From: Molothrus aeneus
Taxonomy: Eukaryota > Chordata > Aves > Passeriformes > Icteridae
Assembly (NCBI RefSeq): GCF_037042795.1
Contig: NC_089659.1
Coordinates: 20,016,001 to 20,080,000, forward strand
DNA: 64,000 bases
Direction of reading: 5' to 3'
Shown: in pieces, positions 25,360 through 36,320 of the stretch
How positions within the stretch are numbered: position 1 is the first letter of the stretch
Layout of the letters: every line of letters starts with the position of its first letter
The notes under the pieces: generated by a model
The model's input: only the letters and a program-made list of their open reading frames with translations
What the model was told of the DNA's origin: nothing
The model's database searches: none
Program-made: the position numbers and the translations under genes

Positions 25360-25625
25360 TGTGTGACTTGCTTTTCAGGTTTTTCAACTCATTTGTAAAT
25401 TTAGAGTAAAAAATCCCCAGCTGGGTTTAGCCCCCCCACCCCCCCGGCTGTTTTTTTTTCTTTTTTTTTTCCCCCCGGCTGGGTTTTTTTTCCCGGGTCC
25501 CGGTCGGTCTGCGAGGCGACGTTCATCGCCAAAGTTTGGGCACAGACCCTCCAGGGACCGGGTATTTCTTCAGGCAGGAGGAATTTTTGGAGGCTCCAGG
25601 GAACCACGTTCCCGAGGACCAATGA
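25360..25625 (+). repeat. Single copy of the 346-bp downstream unit
   Basis: This starts at TGACTTGCTTTTCAGG and matches the unit present four times at 56,093-57,370. It contains a C-run/T-run/C-run stretch (25,431-25,490) and the CGGTCTGCGAGGCGACG segment. The left duplicate has only one copy. Confidence 0.85.
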
Positions 25626-25840
25626 TTGCTGGGGTGTAATTTAGCAGTTGTGATCAGAGGGATGGTGAGTTTGTGTGTCATTTGAAGGGGGTGTTAATGG
25701 TAGATGAGTGCTGTTTTTTGTGTGCTTTTGTTGTTTTGGGTGTCCTGTAACAATAAATCCACATGTAATGAAAATAGAAAAAGGTTATAATCTTGTGTTA
25801 ATGTGTGTGTTGTGTTGTATTGCTCTGTATTGCAGGGTGA
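25626..25840 (+). repeat. Right end of the left segmental duplicate
   Basis: Bases ~25,620-25,835 match 57,360-57,569 (TGATTGCTGGGGTGTAATTT through TTGCTCTGTATTGCA). Similarity stops there: the left copy continues into LTR-like sequence, the right copy into a T-rich 3' end with AATAAA signals. This defines one edge of the segmental duplication. Confidence 0.8.
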
Positions 25841-25859
25841 GCACAGGGTGAACTCTCTC

Positions 25860-26326
25860 CTCCTTGCTGTGACACCTGGGCTGGCAGGGATGACACAGTG
25901 ACCTCTGCCAGCTGATGCTGCCTGTGCCATCACCTGGCACTGACGTGTTTGATGAAAATCCTTTCGCTGGGTTTTTTCTCCTGAGAAGCCTCAGAACAGA
26001 AATGGAACCAATAACAATCTGCTGGCTGTGGAGTGTGGGCTGGAGATGGTTTAGTAACAGGGGCATCTTGGATTGGTCTCCTGTGCATTGTTTCTACTTG
26101 ATGACCAATCATGGTCCAGCGGTGTCGGGGCTGTGAGCAGTCCCAGGTTTTTATTATTCATTCCTTTCCAGCTTTCTGATGTCTCCTTGCTCTTTTAGTG
26201 TAGTTATCTCATTTTCTTTTAATATAATAGAGATCATAAAATAATATTTCAGCCTTCTGAAAGTGGGAGTCAAGATTCTCATCTCCTCCCTTGTCCTGGA
26301 GGACCCTCAAACACCACCACAATCAG
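25860..26326 (+). mobile_element. Songbird-type endogenous retrovirus LTR (solo or fragment)
   Basis: The stretch has LTR layout. It has a CCAAT-like core (GGAACCAATAACAATCTGC, with GACCAATCATGG downstream), an A/T-rich zone with TAATATAATAGAGATCATAAA, and a terminal segment ending CAAACACCACCACA. I recognise the TTTTTATTATTCATTCCTTTC and TTCTTTTAATATAATA blocks from songbird ERV LTRs, from memory rather than a search. A TG start near 25,867 and a CA end near 26,322 are plausible, but I could not confirm a target-site duplication. No internal retroviral genes adjoin it, so a solo LTR is likely. Confidence 0.6.
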
Positions 26327-26417
26327 CGGCCGAGCGGGTTTGTGCGAGCCTCTCAGTAACCCTCAGCCGGTCCCGAGTTGGCAGACACCAGGGGGCAGCC
26401 CCGACACGCCCAACAGC

Positions 26418-26712
26418 GGGGAGACACTCTCTGTGCCCCGAGGGTGCTGAGGGCACCTGGGCTGGGGGGAGACACTCTCTGTGTGTGCCCCGAGGGTACT
26501 GAGGGCACCTGGGCTGGGGGGAGACACTCTCTGTGCCCTGAGGGTATTGAGGGCACCTGGGCTGGGGGCAGACACTCTCTGTGCCCCGAGGGTACTGAGG
26601 GCACCTGGGCTGGCCGGGAGACACTCTCTGTGTGTGCCCCGAGGGTACTGACGGCACCTGGGCTGGGGGCAGACACTCTCTGTGCCCCGAGGGTACTGAG
26701 GGCACCTGGCCT
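26418..26712 (+). repeat. ~48-bp GC-rich minisatellite
   Basis: About six units of a 46-53-bp repeat containing GACACTCTCTGTG, CCCCGAGGGTACTGAGGGCA and CCTGGGCTGGGGG. Open frames of >100 codons on both strands over this tract follow from the repeat composition. Confidence 0.92.
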
Positions 26713-27370
26713 GGTCGCCTTTGCAGCACAAATGACACCAGAGACAGCGGTAGAAGATAAAGGGCCGACTCTTAGCAGGGGTTAATCCAAGGTTTTATTA
26801 GGATCCACAAAGGAGCTCCTGCACCTCAGGGGGCTCCTGCCCAGAGCCCCGGGAGTTGTGCCAAGGTTACATTTAAAGGGAGGTGGAAACCGAAAGTAGA
26901 TAACAGCCTACCAACCATTAAGTGACCCTAAGGGATGGATGCTGGGGGATAGACATATAGGACAGCGTATGGGGCAAGGCTTGGGGGGCTGACCCCTAGC
27001 CTCTGGCTGATCACTCGACAACTTGGACTGAAACTTCTGGATGGAGGGAATGGGAGGCTGAGTGATTGACAGAGAGCCAGGGTGGGGGTTTGGGGATGAT
27101 CTCATCCCGGGAGAGGGATAACACAGGTAAAGGGAGGGGGGTACAGTTTGGGATAAACCATTTGGGAAAAATTACTTCAAAGTATTACAAAGTATAAAAA
27201 TGCACTACAGCAGGGTTGGGCAGCACCAAATAAAATGTAATAAAATGCTTTAAAAATAGAAAAATTAAAAAAAAAAAAAAATTGTTTTTTTTTATTATTT
27301 ATTTTTAATTAAACTGTAAAGTGCTGTAAAGTGCTGTACAAGTTCCATAAAATGTAGTGCCGTAATGCAA
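26713..27370. other. Intergenic stretch, no gene recognised
   Basis: It contains GGTTTTATTAGGATCC and CAGGGGGCTCCTGCCC motifs that look transposon-derived, then unstructured G-rich sequence to ~27,150, then A/T-rich sequence grading into the palindrome. Bases 27,310-27,365 (GTAAAGTGCTGTAAAGTGCT) resemble the outermost part of the central minisatellite at 29,350. Confidence 0.5.
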
Positions 27371-27420
27371 GACCCTCAAACACCACCACAATCACCAGCT
27401 TAAATTGGTCTGGGCAGCAC

Positions 27421-29340
27421 CAAATAATATAAAATAAAAAGCTTTAAAAATAGAAAAATTAAAAAAAAATTAAATAAAAAACAAAATTAAAAAAATAAAT
27501 GCTTTAAAAATAGAAAAATTAGAAATAAAAAATAAAAAGAAAATTAAAAAAATAAAATGCTTTAAAAAGAGAAAAATTAAAAATAAAAATTAAATAAAAA
27601 ATAAAATTTAAAAAATGCTTCAAAAATAGAAAAATTAAAAATAACAATTAAATAAAAATAAAATTAAATAAATAAAATAAATGCTTTAAAAATAGAAAAA
27701 TTAAAAATAAAAATTTAATACAAAACAAAATTAAAAAAATATAATAAATGCTTTAAAAATAGAAAAATTAAATATAAAAATTAAATTAAACATTAATAAA
27801 ATTAAAAGGTTTAAAAATAGAAAAATTAAAAATAGAAATAAAAAATTAAATTAAAAATTAAAAAAAAGGTTTCAAAATATAAAATTAAAAATAAAAATTA
27901 AATAAAAAATAAAATTAAACAATAAAAAAGCTTTGAAAATAGAAAAATTAAAAATAAAAATTAAATAAATAATAAAATTAAAAAAAATAAATGCTTTAAA
28001 AATAAAAAAATTAAGAATAAAAATAAATAAAAAATAAAATTTAAAAATTCAAAAGCTTTGAAAATAAAAAATTTAAAAAACAAAATTAAAAAATAAATGA
28101 TTTAAAAATAGAAAAAATAAATATAAAAATTAGAAAAAAAAGCTTTAGTAATACAAAAATTAAAAATAGAATATAAATAAAAAACAAAATTAAAAAAATA
28201 AATGCTTTAAAAATAGAAAACTTAAAAATAAAAAAATTAAAAATAAAATTAAAAAATAAAAAGCTTTAAAAATAGAAAAATTAAAAATAAACATTCAATA
28301 AAAAACAAGATTAAAAAATATAATAAATGCTTTTAAAAAATAAAATTAAATATAAAAATTAAAAAAAAAATTAATAAAATAAAAAGCTTTTAAAATAGAA
28401 AAATTAAAAATAAAAACGAATTTAAAAAATTTTAAAAAGGCTTTAAAAATAGAAAAATTAAAAATTAAATAAAAAAATTAACAAATCAAATAAATGGTTT
28501 TAAAATAGAAAAATAAACAATCAATAAAAAACAAAATTAAAAAATATAATAAATGCTTTAAAAATAAAAAAATGAAATATAAAAATTAAATAAAAATTTA
28601 AAAAATAGAAAGCTTTAAAAATAGAAAAATTAAAAATAAAAACGAATTTAAAAAATTTTAAAAAGGCTTTAAAAATAGAAAAATTAAAAATTAAATAAAA
28701 AAATTAACAAATCAAATAAATGCTTTTAAATTAGAAAAATAAACAATCAATAAAAAACAAAATTATAAAATATAATAAATGCTTTAAAAATAAAAAAATG
28801 AAATATAAAAATTAAATAAAAATTTAAAAAATAGAAAGCTTCAAAAATAGAAAAATTAAAAATAAAAATAAAAAAAATTTTAAAAAATAGTTTAAAAAGA
28901 GAAAAATTAAAAAAATTAAAAATAAAATTTAAAAAATAAAAACCTTTAATAATAGAAAAATTAAAAATAAATATAAATATTTAAAAAATAATATAAATGC
29001 TTTAAAACTAAAAAAAAAAAAATTTTAAAAAATAAAAAGGTTTAAAAATAAAAATAAATAAAAAATAAAATTAAAAAAATACAAAGCCTTAAAAATAGAA
29101 AAATAAAAATTAAATAAAAAACAAAATTAAAAAAATAAATGCTTTAAAAAAAGAAAAATTAAATTTAAAAATTAAATTTAAAAATATTTTAAAAATAAAA
29201 TAAAAAGCTTTAAAAATAGGAAAATTAAAAATAAAAACAAATAAAAAAATTAAAAATAAAAAATAAAAAGCTTTAAAAATAGAAAAATTTAAAAAACCCC
29301 AAAATTAATAAAATAAAATTAATCAAAAATACATGAAAAA
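27421..29340 (+). repeat. A-rich ~60-bp tandem repeat, left arm
   Basis: Degenerate units start with GCTTTAAAAATAGAAAAATT and continue with A-rich filler, recurring roughly every 50-70 bp (27441, 27501, 27559 and onward). G+C is extremely low. No coding capacity. Confidence 0.9.
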
Positions 29341-29349
29341 CAAAATAAA

Positions 29350-29880
29350 AACTCTAAAGTGCTGTAAAGTGCCATAAAATTTCCATAAAACGTCGTAAAA
29401 CTGCCGTAAAGCGCGACTGTCGCAAAAGTGTCGTAAAAGGTGCCGTAAAGCGCGGCTGTCGTAAAAGGTGCCGTAAAGCGCGACTGTCGTAAAAGGTGCC
29501 GTAAAGCGCGACTGTCGTAAAACGTGCCGTAAAGCGCGACTGTCGTAAAAGGTGCCGTAAAGCGCGACTGTCGTAAAAAGATGCCGTAAAGCGCGACTGT
29601 CGCAAAACTGTCGTAAAAGGTACAGTAAAGCGCGACTGTCGTAAAAGGTGCCGTAAAGCGCGACTGTCGTAAAATTGTCGTAAAAGGTGCCGTAAAGCGC
29701 GATTGTCGTAAAAGGTGCCGTAGAGCGCGACTGTCGTAAAAGGTGCCGTAGAGCGCGACTGTCGTAAAACTGTCGTAAAAGGTGCCGTAAAGCGCGACTG
29801 TCGTAAAAGGTGCGGTTTTCGACAGTCGCGCTTTACGACACTACCTTTTATGGAACTTTTACAGTACTTTACAGCACTTT
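29350..29880. repeat. 28-bp CpG-containing minisatellite at the palindrome axis
   Basis: Tandem units of GTGCCGTAAAGCGCGACTGT followed by CGTAAAAG, about 14 copies, some with an inserted AAACTGTCGT. The orientation reverses near 29,818, where GCGCGACTGTCG is followed by CGACAGTCGCGC on the other side. The tract is an island of CpG-bearing sequence inside ~4 kb of almost pure A/T. Confidence 0.92.
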
Positions 29881-31800
29881 ACGGATTTTATTTTGTTTTT
29901 TAATTATTTTTAAATAATTCTAATTTTTAAATTTAATTTTTATTTCATATTTTTTTAATTTTCCGATTTTTAAAGCTTTTTTTATCTTTTTTTTAGTTTT
30001 AATTTTTATATTTTAAAGCATTTATTTTATTTTTAAATTTTCCTTTTTATTTAATTTTTAGTTTTAATTTTTATATTTCTAAAGCATATTTTAAATTTTT
30101 TATTTTTATTTTTTCCTTAATTTTTACTTTTGGGTTTTTGATTTTTAAAGCTTTTTAAAATTATTTTTTATATAATTTTATTTTTGATTTATCTATTTTT
30201 AAAGCTTTTTATTTTATTTTAAATTTTTTTTAAATTTAATTTTTTTGTTTTATTTTTTTAAAGCATTTATTTTTTTAAATTTATATTTTATTTTTTAGTT
30301 TTCATTTTTTATTTATAAACTATTTATTTTATATTTTAAATTTTAGTTTTTATTTAATTTTTAGTTTTGATTTTTTTATTTTTAAAGTATTTATTTTATT
30401 TTTTACTTTTTATTTAATTTTTAGTTTTGATTTTTTTATTTTTAAAGCATTTATTTTATTTTTTACTTTTTATTTAATTTTTTGTTTTAATTTTTTTATT
30501 TTTAAAGCATTTATTTTAGTTTTTAATTTTATTTTTATTTAATTTTTGTTTTAATTTTTTTATTTTTAAAGCATTTATTTTATTTTTTTAATTTTATTTT
30601 TTATTTCATTTTTATTTTTTGCTTTTTCTATTTTTAAGGCTTTTTTAATTTTTAAATTTTATTTTTTATTTAATTTTTTGTTTTAATTTTTTTATTTTTA
30701 AATAATTTATTTTAGTTTTTTAATTTTATTTTTTGTTTCATTTTTATTTTTTTCTTTTTTTATTTTTAATGCTTTTAAAAAAAATTTTATTATTTATTTA
30801 ATTTTTAGGTTTTTTTTATTTTTAAAGCTTTTTTAATTTTTTATTTAATTTCTATTTTTGATCTTTCTATTTTTAAAGCTTTTTAAAATTTTTTTATTTA
30901 ATTTTTTATTTCATTTTTAGTTTTAATTTTTTATTTTTGAACTATTTATTTTTTTTTCAAATATTATATTTTATTTCATTTTTATTTTTTGCTTTTTCCA
31001 TTTTTAAAGCATTTATTTTATTTTTTTACTTTTATTTTTTATTTATTTTTTGTTTTGATTTTTTTATTTTTAAAGCATTTTTTAATGTTTTTTTAATTTA
31101 ATTTTTATTTTTGATCATTCTACTTTGAAAGCTTTTTTAATTTTTTGTAATTTTCAGTTTTAATTTATTTTATTTTTAAACATTTATGTTATTTTTTAAT
31201 TTTATTTTTTATTTCATTTTTAGTTTTAATTTTTTATTTTTGAACTATTTATTTTATTTTTATTTTTTATTTAATTTTTATTTTTTGCTTTTTCCATTTT
31301 TAAAGAATTTATTTTATTTTTTTAATTTTCTTTTTTATTTAATTTTTAGTTTTGATTTTTTTATTTTTAAAGCATTTTTTTATTATTTTTTATTTAATTT
31401 TTATTTTTGATCTTTCTATTTTTAAAGCTTTTTTTATTTTTTATTTAATTTTTAGTTTTAATTTTTTATTTTTAAACATTTATTTTATTTAATTTTATTT
31501 TTTAATTTTATTTTTTAATTTTATTTTTTATTTCTAGTTTTGATTTATTTTTAAAGCATTTATTTTTTTAATTTTATTTTTTATTTAATTTTTTAGTTTT
31601 AATTTTTCTATTTTTAAAGCATTTCTTTTATTTTTTAAATTTTTTTTTAATTTTTAGTTTTAATTTTTCTGGTTTTAAAGCTTTTTATTTTTTTTATTTT
31701 CTTTTTTTTTAATTTTCCCATTTTTAAAGCATTTATTTTTTTTTTTAATTTTTATTTTTAATTTCTCTATTTATAAAGCTTTTTATTTTATTTTATTTGG
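29881..31800 (-). repeat. T-rich ~60-bp tandem repeat, right arm
   Basis: This is the reverse-complement counterpart of the left arm (TTTTTATTTTTAAAGCATTTATTTT-like units, 50-80 bp). Open frames here are Phe/Leu/Tyr low-complexity artefacts. Confidence 0.9.
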
Positions 31801-31853
31801 TTCTGTCCAGACCAACTCAAGCTGGTGATTGTGGTGGTGTTTGAGGGTCTTGC

Positions 31854-32078
31854 AGTTACCCCGATTAATAGGTAGAGATGATGTTTGGAGGCCACAGTGT
31901 TACAGGTAGGGGTTAAACTGTTTTTTAGGGTCTTTCAGGTGATTTTTCAGGGATTTTTAGGGATATTTTAGGGGTTTTTTTACAGGAGTTTTTTAGGAAT
32001 TCTCTGGAAATGTTTAGGATACCTTTAGGGCTTTTTCAGGGCTTTTAAAATAATTTTTAGGGTGTTTTAATGACTGTC
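31854..32078 (+). repeat. TTTTAGGG-rich degenerate segment, copy 1
   Basis: This is rich in TTTTTAGGG/TTTTCAGGG words and related to 43,775-44,020: both have GATGATGTTTG, GACAGGTAGG or TTACAGGTAGG, TTTAGGATAC, and TTTTTCAGGGCTTTTAAAA in the same order. A third, more diverged relative lies at ~44,870-45,060. Confidence 0.7.
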
Positions 32079-32830
32079 TTACGGGGCGCCCCAGCCACCC
32101 AAGGCACCCCGTGCAGGCGCTGCGGCGCTCCAGCCCAGCCTCCCGTCAGCGCCGCCCGTGGTCGCTTCCCCTCTCCTGCCGCCGCTGCTGCATGACGGGC
32201 CGAGCCGCGCCTTCCCCACCGCACCCTCCCGCTTCAGAGCTGCTGGATGGCGTGGCTCCGCCGCCTCCCTGTAACCACGGACATCCTGGCGTTCCCTTCC
32301 ACGGCCGCAGCCGCGGCCCTGTTCCCGTTCCCCCAGCTCCGCCGCCTCCTGCACCCCCCGGCCTGCCCGCCGCCATGATGACTGCCCACGCCGCCCTAGT
32401 GACGGAACCCATGCATGCGCAGTTGCTACAAGCCCTGCACCAGCGATATCACTCCGCGCCGACTCATGGAACCACAGCACTGCCTCTGGGATCAGCCACA
32501 CGCATGTGCAGTTGTATCTCCACGGCCCCGCCGCCACCCCACACTGCGTTCGCCGCAGCTTTGGTACAGCCCGCTCCCGGTTCCGAGCCGCTGCGTGCCG
32601 CTGTCCAGCCACAGCCGGCATCCCTGTGCCCTGTCACGCCACTTCTGCCGCCACTGCGTCTATACACGGCACCACAGCAGGCGAAAACTGCAGCGCCTTG
32701 CGTGTATCCTTCCGCGTCTCTCCCTCTGCCGGGCACCGAGAGATCCCTCTCCAGCACGTAACCCTGAGCAACCGATACCTGGTGTGCCTCTGCGTTTTCG
32801 CCTTCCACACTCCTAGCACCCAGTGGGACT
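32079..32830. other. CpG-rich block of unknown function
   Basis: About 750 bp of G+C- and CpG-rich sequence directly next to A/T-rich DNA. Long overlapping open frames exist on both strands (216 codons plus, 180 codons minus), as expected from high G+C. Products are Pro/Ala/Arg-rich with no recognised domain. It could be a CpG island, a promoter or part of a mobile element. Confidence 0.4.
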
Positions 32831-32951
32831 ACTTTGTGTCACGATTCGTCTGCACAGCCACATCCATGCACACAAACCGTGCGACGAGGAGGAGGAGGTT
32901 GGAATATGACAGCTGCTTTAATAAATACAGGACAGACAGAGAATTATTTTG

Positions 32952-33155
32952 CCCCTGCAAATGCCAGCCCTTTGATCCCAGCACAAAAGAATTTCAAAAA
33001 AGAACTGTTCCCAAATAGCTCCAGAGTCCCCTCAGTGTTTGGGACAGATTTCTCGACCCAAAATTAGACAGTAAACCCTGAAAATTTGCCAGCATTAATG
33101 CCAAAATTAGAAAACTCACAAAAATCTTTTGATAATTTTCACCTAACAGACTGGT
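32952..33155 (-). repeat. ~200-bp direct repeat, copy 1 (retroviral remnant)
   Basis: This segment matches 39,724-39,921 in the same orientation (CCCTGCAAATGCC at one end, AATTTTCACCTAACAGACT at the other). In the other copy it runs into RNase H-like coding sequence on the minus strand, so it is probably pol-derived. The copies bracket the gammaretrovirus-like remains. Confidence 0.7.
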
Positions 33156-33269
33156 GTGAAAAACATCAATCACTTGCTTTTCAAATTTTTGAAAGTTTAA
33201 TAGTAATAAAATGGTTATAAAAATAGTCATACAATTAGAGTAATAATAATTTGGACAATTTGAATTAGG

Positions 33270-33776
33270 ACAATATGAGACAACAAAAACAAAGAGTTAC
33301 GGACGTCCGGGTACCTTTTTCTGGGCAGCACGGGCCTGAAAAAGGACCCCCGTTAACAAAGGATTAACCCTTAAAAGCAACAGCCTGTTGCATAGTCATA
33401 CACTTCGTACATGGTGCATAAATTCCATTCAAACACAGGATTCTGTCTGCTCATCATCCACTTCTTCCTTCTAATCCTAACAGCGCCTTGGAGGCAGGAA
33501 GAAGTTTGTTTCTTCTGATAAGAGGGCAATATATATAAATTCTTTTTCTCTGAAAGATCCAGGTGTCCTGTGGCCGCTATCTCGCTGCAAGTCCTTTCTT
33601 TAAAAAAAAGTATCTTACATAGCATCGTTTCTATTTTAACAGTTTTTATAACCTAAAACTATATTTAACACACTACTTAAGAGAATTAATACAGCATTCC
33701 TTTCTAACACAACACATATAATATTCATTTTAATATTTCAAAAAAGCCAATCATAAAATACCTGCATTTGTCACAA
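33270..33776 (-). mobile_element. Candidate 3' LTR of the minus-strand retrovirus
   Basis: Reading the minus strand, a purine-rich tract (GAATAAGAGTGGGGATT, ending near 33,775) is followed by TGTGACAAATGCAGG, the usual arrangement of a polypurine tract and U3 start. Inside are GATTGGC (a CCAAT box on the other strand) and TTATAAAA. The far end is unclear. I found no matching 5' LTR within the window. Confidence 0.4.
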
Positions 33777-34059
33777 TCCCCACTCTTATTCTTTGTAAAT
33801 CCTTTGGCTTGAGCAATATTTCTTATCTACTTGCATCTTCTGGACTATGCGGGCAAAATAAAACAGGGGATTACACAAGGAAGAAATATAAAAATAGTTG
33901 CAACACATAAAATGGAAGATCTTAATTTCTTCTAATACATTACCCTACCAGCTAGGTTTTAACATTGTTTTCTAATTTTTGGACCGGTACCTCGGTTATT
34001 ATATGCATATATATTTTTTTTCTTCTTTGATTTCTTTTGCTTTTTCTAGAATGACTTTT

Positions 34060-34724
34060 CTGTGGTCATCAATTTTCAACAATTTGATATATTAAACTTT
34101 CCACAAACACCCCCTTCTTTGGCCAATAAATAGTGTAAAGCCAACCTATTCTGATACCCTACAGTTTTTGTTCGGCTTAGCTGACTTGATATTAACTCCA
34201 ATGCCTGGGCAGCTCCATTTGCTATCATTTCTATAACTGCTTGGAGTCTTGTAATACGACTCAATAGATAATTTGGGGTCAATACAGAGTTAAGTTGCTG
34301 TGCTGGTTTTACCTTTTCGTTTATTATTTGTTTTTTTACCAAATCTCGAACCGTCAGGATTAAATGTAAAACAAATCCCTCTCTCTCCTTTTGGACATTC
34401 AATTCCAAATCTATTACCACTTTTTCCTAAGTTTCTTGTAATCCAATAATTTACTCCATTTTGCCTACAGGTTCTTAATTTGGATGGGTTATAACAGTGG
34501 CTGTTGACATAGGTGTGTGTAATTAAAGAGGAACTTTGGTTTCTTTCCACGTGATGCTTTCTGCAGCATTTGTGACACGATCTTGCTGGTATCCCGAAAG
34601 GGAAAAGAGAACAAATGAGTGCCAGAAACAGGAATAACAGAGGTCCAGTATGCCTTATACTCCCACCTCCCAGGCCTGTGAGGTTGCAACCCACAGCAGG
34701 TGTATTTGATCTTCTCGGTGGCAA
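34060..34724 (-). pseudogene. env: Gammaretrovirus-like envelope remnant
   Basis: The upstream part has a signal-like hydrophobic segment (LLFLFLALICSLFPFG) and a cysteine-rich surface-subunit-like region. The downstream part, in another frame, resembles a transmembrane subunit: a leucine heptad region, then QNRLALHYLLAKEGGVCGKF, the class I fusion core with the cysteine motif. The two parts are joined only by a frame change near 34.3 kb, and a stop follows the cysteine motif at ~34,073. The membrane anchor is not found. This is a broken, non-functional envelope gene. Confidence 0.7.
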
Positions 34725-34849
34725 AAAACAGAGGCCAATCTGGTCATGGCCTCTATTTCCTTGTCACTTTCTCTTAAATAATTTCCAGGCAAATTGATTT
34801 GGACACCCTTTAACTGTGGACTCTTACCGTTCTTCAGGTATCTCTCATT

Positions 34850-35830
34850 CACCAGGCACTAGTAATTCCCATCCACAAAACTAAGTTATTACTTTAACAC
34901 TTTTTGCAATAAGAGCATAAATGTTGTGAACTACAATACTAATTATTCTCACAATTCAAGCATTTACTTATAACCCAGCTAGCATGTCCAGTCTTGGAAT
35001 GAATCAAATAAAGTTTACTGATGGAAATGGTAATTCCCCTTCTCCCCTGTACAATTCTCAGGCTAAGGTCAGAACACAAAAACAGTCTTGATCCTTCTAT
35101 CTGGAGTATTCCTCCCCTAAGGAGATGTTTTATTCAGGCAAGACCAGAATAAAACCAGGCAGTGTTTGAAATCAGTGGTACAAGCGTTGTCTTAATTCTT
35201 AATTCTGTGTTGTTCTTTGTACATTTCTTGGATCATTTGCCTTTTTTGAAACTATTACCACTCAGTCCCCATTGGAAAGTCAGTTCAGTATCACCTGGTT
35301 TAAATGTGATAGTCCATTCCTCAGGTTTCTTCACAAGTCCTTTGATTCTGCTGGCATGAATTCACCCTCTTTCTGTGATTCTGATTGTTGCTTCAGTAGT
35401 ACCTGGAAAGGACTTCTTAATAGCATAGTAATAAAAGAAAGATAATAATGCATTAACTTTTACCCTTCACTCTTCTTCCAAACTTTCTGGGTTTAGCTAA
35501 AAGCTTTTTCCACAGCAGCCTCTTCTTCTTCTTCTATCCAGCTGTGCTAATAGCTGCAGAGGCAAATTCTTCTTTTTGTGAGTTACAGTTAGTTAAATAA
35601 GAAAAGCTAGACCAATTTTAACATGAGATGTATCACATCTATTGCTTTTTACTTTTTGGGCAGCATTTAATTGTTTTAGCCTTACAAACCCATTCTTCAG
35701 AAAAAAAAAAAACCAAACTTCTTTTTAACAGCAAACAAAACACACAAAAGAAAAAACCAAAAACCTTCTTACTTAAGAAAAACAAACCACTTTGTGAGGT
35801 TTGGAGAGTCAGCAATCTCTGCTTTGATTT
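34850..35830. other. A/T-rich spacer inside the retroviral region
   Basis: About 1 kb with no recognised coding sequence. It sits where the pol 3' half would be expected, between RT and env, and is probably decayed or replaced retroviral sequence. Confidence 0.4.
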
Positions 35831-35839
35831 TATCTTTTA

Positions 35840-36320
35840 GTCCTAGCCCCCTCCCGCTCTTTTCACGGCCTTGCTGTCAATGCCGTGCTGCCACTTCGCT
35901 GCAGGGCCGGAGCAGGGGAGAGCAGCCATGGGCATGGGGACCCTGGGGGCAGCCTTGGGTCCCTTTTGCCCTCTCTCTCTCTTCTTCTCTCTCTTTCTCT
36001 TTCCTTCTCTCTCTCGGCCTACTTACCGGGGCTGACACTGCCATCCTTGACTCGGGACCCCGGCAGCCTGGGAGCCCCCCCGGCAGTTCCGCCACGGCGC
36101 CAGCCTGCTCCTGGCCGGCAAACCCGTGTGTCCCCTGCTGCCAGCACTGCCGCCGGGTCACCTCCATGGATCGGTCCCTGCCACAGCCTCCGAGACCCCG
36201 CCGCTCGTAGGGAGCGGCCAGACACCTCCCAACCTTGACAACCCCAAACCTGGCGTCCCCAGGTGCTCCTGACATTCTTTTCCTTTCTCTAGTCAACTTC
36301 TCCTCTTTTCCCTTCAAGGA
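35840..36320 (-). other. CpG-rich insert with a strong splice donor
   Basis: A ~480-bp G+C-rich island interrupts A/T-rich retroviral remains. On the minus strand a segment starting at an ATG near 36,170 (MEVTRRQCWQQGTHGF) stays open and reaches CAGCCCCGGTAAGTAG near 36,025, a close match to the donor consensus. A CT-dinucleotide tract (35,970-36,020) follows. It could be a promoter plus first exon captured by, or inserted into, the retroviral copy. No domain is recognised. Confidence 0.3.

Larger units (their letters stand above)
27371..31853. repeat. Large imperfect palindrome (foldback)
   Basis: The left end reads GACCCTCAAACACCACCACA (27,371) followed by ATCACCAGCTTAA and TGGTCTGGGCAG. 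The right end carries the reverse complement (CCAGACCAACTCAAGCTGGT, GATTGTGGTGGTGTTTGAGG) up to ~31,853. The strand bias flips at ~29,820: the left arm is A-rich, the right arm T-rich. The arms are clearly diverged, so this is not a simple foldback read artefact. The terminal sequence matches the end of the LTR at 26,303-26,325, suggesting that LTR ends seeded the inversion. Confidence 0.8.

Noticed and set aside
26307..26785. Four overlapping frames >100 codons on both strands
   Set aside because: All lie over the 48-bp minisatellite and repeat its translation.
31186..31410. Phe/Leu/Tyr-rich membrane-like frame
   Set aside because: It lies in the T-rich arm of the palindrome. Low-complexity translation.
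27371..31853. Assembly artefact from a foldback read
   Set aside because: The two arms differ at many positions and in unit order, whereas a foldback artefact would give near-identical arms. Long-read confirmation is still worthwhile.
32111..32761. 216-codon Pro/Ala-rich frame
   Set aside because: A comparable frame is open on the opposite strand, as expected in CpG-rich DNA. No domain was recognised, so it is listed only as a CpG-rich block.
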